Assembly (NCBI GenBank): GCA_023954035.1
Contig: JAMLIT010000011.1
Coordinates: 17,127-81,126 of the forward strand
Direction: 5' to 3'
Source: Burkholderiaceae bacterium
GTDB taxonomy: Bacteria; Pseudomonadota; Gammaproteobacteria; Burkholderiales; Burkholderiaceae_C
Length of the DNA stretch: 64,000 nucleotides
In this document: positions 26,745 to 35,718 of the stretch, piece by piece
How positions within the stretch are numbered: position 1 is the first letter of the stretch
How the letters are laid out: every line of letters begins with the position of its first letter
Program-made: the position numbers and the translations under genes
Notes under the pieces: model-generated
The model's input: the letters and a program-made list of their open reading frames with translations, nothing else
The model's database searches: none
What the model was told of the DNA's origin: nothing

Positions 26745-27029
26745 TAATCCGTACCATTGCCATCTGCTGGAGTGAGAAGGAACCAGCACCCATATTGTGC
26801 TGTCCCTTCAACCTCCGAGCAAATGGGAAAAGTGACACCCGCCAATCGAAACGACGCCCAAAAGTGGCACGTAGTTTGTGCCAAGTGGCACGCACCAATC
26901 GAAACGGGAAACCGCATCCAAACGACAAGAAAACCTCTACCGGCCATCACGAAAACCTGATTCTTTGACCCCCGAGAACAGGCCCAAAAAGGGAGTGGCA
27001 CGGACACACCTAATCGAACCATAGAAGCC
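26745..27029. other. Gene-free, repeat-rich stretch before the 413-aa gene
   Basis: About 285 bp carry no convincing gene. They contain three or four copies of a ~23-bp unit of the form AGTGGCACG followed by CCAATCGAAACG (26831, 26884, 26994, and a partial at 26863). A GAAGGAACCAGCA repeat of the preceding ribosome-binding-site region lies at 26776. This looks regulatory or like an origin. Confidence 0.5.
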
Positions 27030-28271
27030 ATGTTGAACCCTCCTGAAACCTTGAAGCCACCTGCCTTCCCGTACCACGATTGGCCCGAGAACGTACCCCC
27101 TTCACAGCAGCTTGTGGCCCTGTACTTGACCCTTCCAAGCCACAGGGAGAACGTCCATAGGATGGTTGAACTTCTCAGGGCGGGAACCACTGCCAGAGCC
27201 TTCATGAATCACCCGCATCTAGGGCTTCGCAAGCTGGGCAACTGGCATAAAGACCGGGCGAAGTCATTTGCACGCGCAGCCCATCGCGGCCCCCATTCTC
27301 CCGAGCTTGAAGAGTGGCCCGCTATCGCGTGGCATTTGGGGCCATGTCCCCTTATGGGCCGTCAAGCCTCAGTTCACCGCATTGATGATCTTCAGTCTTA
27401 CACCATCGGATTTTTGGAGTGGGCAGATAAAGGGGTGCAGGCCGTGGAGAAAGCATCAGACAAGCCGGAATCCGGCTGCAAGGTGAAATGGCAAGGCAAG
27501 TACATTTCCGACCGTCAGTTAATTGACAAACTCAAGTCATTGGGCATTGTCAAAACAGAATTGAGCGTTCGCAAGTTTCGCCAGAATAACAAGACAAAAC
27601 ATCCCAATTTAGACGCTTTGCACGATGCCATGCTTCAAAAATGGGGAGCGCTTGAAGCTGCACAGGCCAAACCATTCAAATATTTGCCTGATTTTCTGGG
27701 GGATGCGCCCCCGATATCTGGAATCCATCCTGCCCACGAATGGGAGCGCCTATTCAAGGTGCATAAAGCCCTGAGGCTACCCCGGCTGGAAATTCAGCGA
27801 AAGGTGGCATTGGAGCTTGAGGCAGACATTTCAAAGACGCTTGCCCGCATCGGGAGCGATGCCAGCGTATACAGAGAGCGCCTGGAAAATGATCTTCAGA
27901 TCACGCAAGGATTCATCCGCAAGGTGCGTGACAAGATCAAAGATATGACCTTGAAGCAGGCTCACCATCTGCACTCACTGCATATTTCAGAAAATCCAGA
28001 TCAACAATTTCAGATGCAGCCCGTAGGCTTTCGCCACAAACCCGCGCCACCAGCACCGGTAGCGCTGCCATTTTGGGCAGACCCAGCGGTGAAGATATGC
28101 ACCATTGCAGACCTTGAAGAGTGGCGAGCAAAAGCCGAAGCGGGGGAGGAAGGGGCATATTTTCGTGCGAAGCTCCCTTACAGCCAATGGTTTGATGGCC
28201 CTGCACTGATTCAAATGGAAAAAGAACGTGAAGAGCAGATGCTGGAATTATTTAAAATCATCAATAGCTAA
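27030..28271 (+). CDS. Hypothetical island protein (413 aa)
   Basis: This is the largest intact non-IS cargo gene of the island and I do not recognise it. It starts ATG at 27030 and gives 413 residues without a signal peptide or membrane segment. Segments rich in Lys, Glu and Leu (about residues 250-320) suggest helices, and a Pro-rich hinge follows at about residue 335. No Walker, HUH, primase or nuclease motif is visible to me. The iteron-like repeats directly upstream make a replication initiator one possibility, but nothing in the protein confirms it. Confidence 0.6.
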   Translation: MLNPPETLKPPAFPYHDWPENVPPSQQLVALYLTLPSHRENVHRMVELLRAGTTARAFMNHPHLGLRKLGNWHKDRAKSFARAAHRGPHSPELEEWPAIAWHLGPCPLMGRQASVHRIDDLQSYTIGFLEWADKGVQAVEKASDKPESGCKVKWQGKYISDRQLIDKLKSLGIVKTELSVRKFRQNNKTKHPNLDALHDAMLQKWGALEAAQAKPFKYLPDFLGDAPPISGIHPAHEWERLFKVHKALRLPRLEIQRKVALELEADISKTLARIGSDASVYRERLENDLQITQGFIRKVRDKIKDMTLKQAHHLHSLHISENPDQQFQMQPVGFRHKPAPPAPVALPFWADPAVKICTIADLEEWRAKAEAGEEGAYFRAKLPYSQWFDGPALIQMEKEREEQMLELFKIINS

Positions 28272-28282
28272 AACATGAAATA

Positions 28283-28304
28283 GGATAAACCTGCAATCAT
28301 TGCA
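28283..28304. promoter_or_regulatory. Operator-like palindrome TGCAATCATTGCA, copy 2
   Basis: This is an exact repeat of the 22 bp at 26287-26308, again ahead of a plus-strand gene (28388). The inverted repeat is perfect around a central C. Confidence 0.55.
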
Positions 28305-28754
28305 AAACGCGCCGCACCCTATCAGTTGAATATCCACCCACCAAGGTTTATAATCGAACCATCTTAACGCACCCGCAGAGTAACGCCATGAAAATCAAAG
28401 CCGTAGCAAAAGAGCTTAAAAATGCTGATGTACGCTTTATTTCGCTGGTTAAGCGTGGCGCAAACCGCATCCCGTTTCGCATCCTTAAAACCGATAGCAA
28501 AGAGGGAACTCAAATGATCGACTTAGCAAACCTCAGCCCCGTTTTGAAGGGCGAGAAAACCCGCATCGTTCCCCGTGAGGAAAAGGTGCTGAAAGCCGTA
28601 AATACACGGAGTTTTGCCCAAATTCTGGGGGCGAGCGTTTCCCGTGATATTGGCACTCCACCCCCACCCGTAAAGATTGCCCCCGCCCCGATTGTTAGCG
28701 CCGGAGTAATACTGACCCACCCCGTCGACGTAAAACTGACCCACCTGGGAGAGG

Positions 28755-30565
<1,811 letters not shown>

Positions 30566-31135
30566 GCGGTGCCGCGCGCTGCCCGGCCGCTACGGGCTAC
30601 GCCCTACGCGCCCGAGCAGCGCAATCGAAGGAGCCCGGGTGGGTCAGATTTACTTCGGCGATCAGGCAGGAAAGTGGGTCAGAACTAAATCGGCGTTGAC
30701 ACCCGATAGCAGCAAAGCCAATTGCGAGCATCCAAGATACGCCGGTTGGCGTGGGCAAACCTATGCCACGGGCATTCAACACGCCCAAACAACCCGCAAG
30801 CACGTTGCCAGCGGCAAGCCGTGACAACCCGGTTAGCTACCGCGACCTGCAACAAGCAATTGATGCCGCGATGTCAAAGCAGCGCGACGAAGCAAAGCGC
30901 GAAGCGTTTGAGCGTGGCCGTAGCGCCTTCAGCCGCATTCACAAGTCCACAGCACCCGACGCACCCAGCGGCACGGGGAGCGCTTGGAGCTTGCGTAACG
31001 CATCCGGCAAGCTGGTGCAGTCCGTGCTTGGTGGGGCTTCCCGTAAGACAGATGCACCCTTGCCAGCCAACAGCGCATGGCGTCCTATGTCTGGTGCCAG
31101 CCTCAAGGGTTGAACGAACCCGAACGGATGCGAAT

Positions 31136-31576
31136 ATGCCCACCCTCACGCCACGCCAGCTACAGGCCGCAAGCCTGATTGCATCGGGTCAATCGCAACG
31201 GCAGGTAGCCAAGGCCGTGGGCGTGAGTTATCAGACCGTCAACGTGTGGGCGCAGACACCAGACTTCAGGCAACAGGTACAGACCATCATTGGTGACGCC
31301 CACCAAGGCACCATCACCATGTTGCAAGGGCAGCGCCTGAAGGCCCTAGAGCAGCTTTCCAACTTGCTGGAAACGGCACCCCCAGCAGTCAAGTTACAGG
31401 CCATCAGAACGGTTCTGGAGGCTACCAACAGCCTGCCGACACCAGCCGCACCAGCGCCAGCACGATCACCAGAACAAGCCTCACATGATCGTCTGCGCGA
31501 TGCGTTGATTGAAGCCACTGGCTGGCTGGTGGAGGAAGGCCACTTACCTGCACCGACCTATGCACTTCGTCACTGA
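31136..31576 (+). CDS. HTH protein, terminase-small-subunit-like
   Basis: The 146-residue product from ATG 31136 starts with a strong HTH: TPRQLQAASLIASGQSQRQVAKAVGVSYQTVNVWAQTPDF (about residues 4-43). A helical region follows with QRLKALEQLSNLLETAPPAVKLQAIRTVLE. This combination (HTH of the phBC6A51 / insertion-element type, then helices) is typical of phage terminase small subunits. It could also be an ordinary regulator. A Pro/Ala-rich linker precedes the last 30 residues. It overlaps the next small gene. Confidence 0.6.
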   Translation: MPTLTPRQLQAASLIASGQSQRQVAKAVGVSYQTVNVWAQTPDFRQQVQTIIGDAHQGTITMLQGQRLKALEQLSNLLETAPPAVKLQAIRTVLEATNSLPTPAAPAPARSPEQASHDRLRDALIEATGWLVEEGHLPAPTYALRH

Positions 31577-31850
31577 ATTCAGCCGCCCCGTGGTACTGGC
31601 CCTAGTCGCCATGGTGCTAGGCGCAAAGGGCTTGCGCAGCGCCAGCGCGGCAGAGACTTTACTGTTGATGCCACCGGCAGAACTATGGCCCTTGGTGCTG
31701 GAAGCCTATGCGCAGAACAAAGCCGCATTTGAAGGCTTGCCCATGGGGATGCACGAACGCCTAGGCATGGAAGAGCGTCGGGCCATCCGCCTTGCCCTCA
31801 CGCTGGGCAGTCTGCACCCGATCACCACCTTGTCACGCAAGGCCGCGTGA
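31560..31850 (+). CDS. Hypothetical island protein (96 aa)
   Basis: I do not recognise this protein. It has 96 residues from the ATG at 31560, overlapping the preceding gene by 17 bp. The N-terminus is moderately hydrophobic (about residues 9-24) but does not look like a strong signal or anchor. The rest is soluble and helical in character. It ends three bases before the convergent DUF2026 gene. The coding call rests on the overlap and the open frame. Confidence 0.4.
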   Translation: MHFVTEFSRPVVLALVAMVLGAKGLRSASAAETLLLMPPAELWPLVLEAYAQNKAAFEGLPMGMHERLGMEERRAIRLALTLGSLHPITTLSRKAA

Positions 31851-31853
31851 AGA

Positions 31854-32477
31854 TCACCACACGCCAGTGATGGATGGTGCGCACGGAACCAATCGCTTTG
31901 GTGCCCCGTGGCTGTCGCCCATCATCATTTCCTTGAGCTTCTTTGGCGGGCGACTATGCCAAGTGGTGCAAACCTCGATCAAATCGGAGACCCCAATGGG
32001 CTGACGGTCTAGAAGTGATTCCGTCAGTTCCCGGTCATGCTGAAGGTAGAACTCGCCCGCGTGCTGAATTTCCCCGATGCTGCCTTTGCAATCTTCCAAG
32101 CGCTTTTGCAGCATTTGGCGAGGCACAGGCCGTGTGTAGCCATCCTCACGCATAGCAACGCCCAGGATGGGGGCCATGAAGTCGATAAGCCAGCCGTCGC
32201 ACTCAACCCACGCATGGAATGCATCGCTGTCGCTTTCCTTGTCGCCTCCCATGCGCCCATACACGGCAACATCCGCTGATGCTTCATCAATCATCATCGC
32301 CATGCACCCAGCGCTGAGCGTAGCAGGCAATCGGTAGGTATCTCTGAGGATCAGTGTCCCTGCTGCGGCAAAGAGCAAGCAAGCCCGATGCGTCACCGCA
32401 ATTTCGGTGGCTTGAAGCACGCTATAGACAACTTCGTAGATACGTTGATAGTCAGGCAGTGGCAACAGAGGGCGCAT
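31854..32477 (-). CDS. DUF2026 family protein
   Basis: The 207-residue product from ATG 32477 begins MRPLLPLPDYQRIYEVVYSVL and contains HRACLLFAAAGTLILRD, then DSDAFHAWVECDGWLIDFMAPIL, and a late EFYLQHDRELTESLLD. These segments in this order match the DUF2026 pattern as I know it. The Cys-...-His/W...-Asp layout resembles a transglutaminase-like or papain-like fold, but that is a guess from residues, not a proven activity. It is the only gene of the island on the minus strand and lies at the right boundary beside the arm-type repeats. Confidence 0.7.
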   Translation of the reverse strand: MRPLLPLPDYQRIYEVVYSVLQATEIAVTHRACLLFAAAGTLILRDTYRLPATLSAGCMAMMIDEASADVAVYGRMGGDKESDSDAFHAWVECDGWLIDFMAPILGVAMREDGYTRPVPRQMLQKRLEDCKGSIGEIQHAGEFYLQHDRELTESLLDRQPIGVSDLIEVCTTWHSRPPKKLKEMMMGDSHGAPKRLVPCAPSITGVW

Positions 32478-32496
32478 GGCAGGGGTTCCGCTGGAA

Positions 32497-32517
32497 ATCT
32501 GGCAAATTTCTGGCAAA
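32497..32517. promoter_or_regulatory. Integrase arm-type repeats, right end
   Basis: Two copies of the word lie here: ATCTGGCAAA at 32497-32506 and TTCTGGCAAA at 32508-32517. They mirror the close pair at the left end of the island (24127-24147). Confidence 0.55.
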
Positions 32518-32537
32518 AAATCTTCCAGTGAAAGGCA

Positions 32538-32575
32538 AGAAAAAAGCACCTACTGCGTTACCGCTGTAAGTGCTT
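32538..32575 (-). terminator. Minus-strand terminator after tRNA-Lys, brought by the island
   Basis: On the minus strand AAGCACTTAC pairs with GTAGGTGCTT and six U follow. It lies directly behind the intact tRNA-Lys and belongs to the island, since the native terminator is at 23902-23942. Confidence 0.8.
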
Positions 32576-32592
32576 GATTCTTCTTAATATTT

Positions 32593-32668
32593 TGGTGGGT
32601 CCTGAGTGACTCGAACACTCGACCTACGGATTAAGAGTCCGCTGCTCTACCAACTGAGCTAAGAACCC
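32593..32668 (-). tRNA. tRNA-Lys (anticodon CUU)
   Basis: The 76-base gene folds as a complete tRNA with encoded CCA. The acceptor pairs GGGTTCT with AGGACCC (one G-U pair), the D-arm is AGCTCAGTTGGTAGAGC, the anticodon loop is CTCTTAA (anticodon CTT), and the T-arm is GAGTG-TTCGAGT-CACTC. Its 5' part is chromosomal, but the 3' 49 bp were supplied by the island at integration. A TATAAT box lies upstream. Confidence 0.95.
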
Positions 32669-32705
32669 ACTTCAAAATCGTTTCTGCGCCGTGGCAGAGA
32701 GCGAA

Positions 32706-32711
32706 ATTATA
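32706..32711 (-). promoter_or_regulatory. Candidate -10 box of tRNA-Lys
   Basis: On the minus strand a perfect TATAAT lies 38 bp upstream of the tRNA 5' end, a normal distance with a short leader. The -35 region is not a good match. Confidence 0.45.
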
Positions 32712-32734
32712 GCCAGAAAACAGGCCCTGGCCAG

Positions 32735-33622
32735 CTACTGCATTGCATTGCGGCTGGCGAGCTCCACGAACAGGCCGCTGTGGTCAAGTTCGCCCAGGCC
32801 GTGCTCGACGCTTTGGGCGTAGAGCGCTTCGAGCAGCGCAGTGACGGGCGCATCAAAGCCGATTTCCCGTGCCGTAGCGAGCACGTTGCGCAGGTCCTTG
32901 AGTTGCACGTTCATGCTGCCGCGCGGAGCGAAGTCGCGCTCGACCATGCGCTGACCGTGCAACTGCAAAATGCGGCTGTCGGCAAAGCCGCCCCCGATGG
33001 CTTCGCGCACTTTGCCCATGTCGGCGCCACCTTTGGCGGCAAACAGCAGGGCCTCGGCCACGGCGCCGATGGTGATGCCGACAATCATCTGGTTGGCCAG
33101 CTTCGCCAATTGCCCGGCACCATGCGGCCCGACCAGCGTTGCGCGTCCCAAGACCTGAAAGATGGCTTGCGCCCGCTGGAAGTCGGCCAGCCTGCCGCCC
33201 ACCATGATCGCCAGCGTTCCGGCCTCTGCGCCGACGGTGCCGCCCGAGACTGGGGCATCCAGGTGGCTCACGCCCAGTTCGCTCAGGCGGGCGGCGTGAT
33301 CGCGCGCCTCGCGCGGCTGGATGGAGGCCATGTCAATGAACAGACTTCCGGGCGCCATCGCCGCCGCCGCGCCCTGCTCGAACAGAACCTCACGGACGAC
33401 CGAGCCATTTTCAAGAAAGCTGATGGTGATGTCGGCCTGGGCGCTCGCTTCGGCTGCACCTGCGCAAGCCACCGCTCCGTCATCGGCCAGCAGCAGGGCT
33501 TTGGCGGGGGTGCGGTTCCAGGCGCGCACGGGCAAACCCGCCTGCAGCAGGCGCCTGCCGGCGCGCAAGCCCATCAGGCCAACGCCCAGCAGCGCGATGC
33601 GGGGAGGGGGACGGTCGGACAT
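32735..33622 (-). CDS. NAD(P)-dependent beta-hydroxyacid dehydrogenase (GarR/MmsB-like)
   Basis: Enzymes of this family oxidise 3-hydroxyisobutyrate or reduce tartronate semialdehyde. The ATG at 33622 gives 295 residues. The Rossmann motif is IALLGVGLMGLRAGRRLLQAG near the start, with the substrate-binding DAPVSGGTVGAEAGTLAIMVGG at about residue 120 and the catalytic lysine region GAGQLAKLANQMIVG at about 170. The exact substrate cannot be named. The gene stands alone and is separated from guaC by 141 bp. Confidence 0.87.
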   Translation of the reverse strand: MSDRPPPRIALLGVGLMGLRAGRRLLQAGLPVRAWNRTPAKALLLADDGAVACAGAAEASAQADITISFLENGSVVREVLFEQGAAAAMAPGSLFIDMASIQPREARDHAARLSELGVSHLDAPVSGGTVGAEAGTLAIMVGGRLADFQRAQAIFQVLGRATLVGPHGAGQLAKLANQMIVGITIGAVAEALLFAAKGGADMGKVREAIGGGFADSRILQLHGQRMVERDFAPRGSMNVQLKDLRNVLATAREIGFDAPVTALLEALYAQSVEHGLGELDHSGLFVELASRNAMQ

Positions 33623-33763
33623 GGTGGGCTCCCAAAGAGGTTCTGTGGCCATCATGGTGCGCCAGCGCCCCTGCTGGCTGTCATCTGGCTTGCAGCTTGT
33701 ATGCGCCGGCGTTCAAGGTGTTTTGCGCTTTTCCCCACCACACTCGCGCCGAGCACGGCTTGC

Positions 33764-34741
33764 TTACATCAGCAAATGCTCGCCAGCGTTGTCCCCGCCC
33801 AGGATGACATAGTTGACTTTGCGGATGTCCATCAGACGCGTGCCGCCCGAGTAGCTGATGGAGCTTTGCACGTCCTGCTCCATCTCGATCAGCGTATCGG
33901 CGAGCGTGCCCTTGATGGGCTCGAGGATGCGCTTGCCCTCCACATGGCGGTATTCGCCCTTGTTGAAGTCGCTGGCCGAGCCGTAGTACTCCTTGTAGAG
34001 CTGGCCATCGACTTCCACCGTCTTGCCCGGGGACTCCTCGTGCCCCGCAAAAAGCGAGCCAATCATCACCATGCTGGCGCCGAAACGCACGCTCTTGGCG
34101 ATGTCGCCATGGCTGCGGATGCCGCCGTCGGCAATGATGGGCTTGGTCGCCACGCGCGCGCACCACTTGAGCGCCGAAAGCTGCCAGCCGCCAGTGCCAA
34201 AACCGGTCTTGAGCTTGGTGATGCACACCTTGCCGGGCCCGACGCCAACCTTGGTGGCGTCGGCTCCCCAGTTTTCCAGGTCGATCACCGCCTCGGGTGT
34301 GGCGACGTTGCCGGCGATGACGAAGGCCCGCGGCAGCTTTTCCTTGAGGTGGGCAATCATCGCGTGCACCGTCTCGGCGTGTCCGTGCGCGATGTCGATG
34401 GTGATGTATTCGGGCGACAACCCTTCGGCCACCAGGCGCGAGACGGTCTCGTAGTCGGGCGCCTTGACGCCCAGCGAAATCGAGGCGTACACCCCGCGCT
34501 CGGTCATGCTTCGAACGAATCGCACATTGTCGAAGTCGAAGCGATGCATCACGTAAAAATAACCTGCGCGGGCCATCCATTCGCAGATCGCCTCGTTCAC
34601 CACGGTTTTCATGTTGGAGGGCACGACCGGCAGGCGAAAGCGCCGCCCGCCCAGTTCCACGCTGGCATCGCACTCGGCGCGGCTTTGCACGCGGCACTTG
34701 CGCGGCAGGAGCAGCACGTTGTCGTAGTCGAAGATTTCCAT
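33764..34741 (-). CDS. guaC: GMP reductase
   Basis: GuaC reduces GMP to IMP with NADPH and balances the guanine and adenine pools. The ATG at 34741 gives 325 residues ([18 protein letters not shown]), the size of the GuaC2-type enzyme. The IMPDH/GMPR barrel shows VPSNMKTV, the catalytic loop [17 protein letters not shown] with the active Cys (about residue 176), [35 protein letters not shown] and a late YGSAS motif. The in-frame extension upstream is outside the family and was not used. Confidence 0.93.
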   Translation of the reverse strand: MEIFDYDNVLLLPRKCRVQSRAECDASVELGGRRFRLPVVPSNMKTVVNEAICEWMARAGYFYVMHRFDFDNVRFVRSMTERGVYASISLGVKAPDYETVSRLVAEGLSPEYITIDIAHGHAETVHAMIAHLKEKLPRAFVIAGNVATPEAVIDLENWGADATKVGVGPGKVCITKLKTGFGTGGWQLSALKWCARVATKPIIADGGIRSHGDIAKSVRFGASMVMIGSLFAGHEESPGKTVEVDGQLYKEYYGSASDFNKGEYRHVEGKRILEPIKGTLADTLIEMEQDVQSSISYSGGTRLMDIRKVNYVILGGDNAGEHLLM

Positions 34742-34954
34742 AAAGATTCCAAGCTCCGTAGAAGGCCGCAAAGGCAAACGCTGCCCTGCGGTGGGCGCTT
34801 GGCCTGGCCCCGGTGTTTTGCGAGGGGCCTGCGAGGAGACCACCCGAGCCCTGCTTGCGCAGGCGCAAAAAAACCGGGCGCCAAGAAACTTGGGCCCGGT
34901 GGTTGATTCTACAAGCAATGCCCAGCTGCTGCCGGTGTGGCGCTGCCAATGGGG

Positions 34955-35692
34955 CTAGGTTGGGTTCGCCAGACACTGCGCCACGGCTGTCGCGACCACC
35001 TGGCCGTCGCGGTCCTCCATCCAGCCGATCACTGCCAGGCGGCTCGGGTCGGTGCTGGGCGCCAGTTGCATGGCGCGGCGCTCTATCCAGCGGGTGCCGC
35101 GCGGCAAACCCGTACGCTCATTTTTTAATAGCTGATTGCCCTCGTCCCACGTGCGCTGGAACAGGTTTCGGACCAGATTTCTTTCCACGGCCGTGCCTTC
35201 CGTTCCGGCGCCAACCTGCTCCACCAGCGCGATCGAAACGGTCCACGGGCCGTGCTCCCTGGATGGCAGGTCGCCGAGATAACTGACGTCGGCACCGACG
35301 TAGCCGCTGACCGCCGGCCCGAACGACACGCGCAGGTGCCCGGCGGGTGGGCGCGCAGCCGCCGTGCTGACGTGCACGGCGCTGGTGGCAGGCGGCTGGC
35401 GGCCAAGGGCCTGCAGCCGCAGGAGTGCCTCCGGTCGCGCGGCGGCCGAAAGCGGGGCATCGTCGCCGGCCGCCGTAGGGACGATCCAGTCGAGCACCGC
35501 AGCGCTCGGGCCGGGTGCCAATCGGGTGCCTTGCCAGCAGTCGGTGCAGTCGGCGCTCAGGAAGCGCTCGACCAGCACCCGCGGCGCGGATGCGCCGTCG
35601 CTGCTGCAGGCGTTTTGGGCCGACACCAGCGGCCCCTGAAGGGCCAACAGCCCAACAAGCAGCCGCGGCACAGTGCGTACGAAGAAGTGCAT
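34955..35692 (-). CDS. Hypothetical secreted protein with a CxxC motif (DUF1223-like)
   Basis: The 245-residue product from ATG 35692 starts with a signal peptide (MHFFVRTVPRLLVGLLALQG, cleavage near VSAQNA). Soon after it carries ERFLSADCTDCWQG: a thioredoxin-like Cys-x-x-Cys in a context like the DUF1223 start (LVELFTSQGCSSC). The remainder is soluble. A redox or disulfide role is therefore possible but not shown. A diverged copy of the interspersed element lies inside the gene (about residues 175-191). It is divergent from uvrD. Confidence 0.6.
   Translation of the reverse strand: MHFFVRTVPRLLVGLLALQGPLVSAQNACSSDGASAPRVLVERFLSADCTDCWQGTRLAPGPSAAVLDWIVPTAAGDDAPLSAAARPEALLRLQALGRQPPATSAVHVSTAAARPPAGHLRVSFGPAVSGYVGADVSYLGDLPSREHGPWTVSIALVEQVGAGTEGTAVERNLVRNLFQRTWDEGNQLLKNERTGLPRGTRWIERRAMQLAPSTDPSRLAVIGWMEDRDGQVVATAVAQCLANPT
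35118..35170 (+). repeat. Interspersed ~60-bp element, diverged copy inside the CxxC-protein gene
   Basis: The stretch reads TTTTTTAATAGCTGATTGCC, then CTCGTCCCACGTGCGCTGGA and an AGGTTTC tail. Blocks ATAGCTG and TGCGCTGGA are in the right order and spacing, but the match is partial. Confidence 0.45.
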
Positions 35693-35718
35693 GGAGCCTC
35701 GCTTTCTACAATTGGCGC

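Noticed and set aside
32780-34906. 708-codon plus-strand frame across the dehydrogenase and guaC
   Set aside because: It runs antisense to two genes with clear family motifs and has a biased, low-complexity composition.
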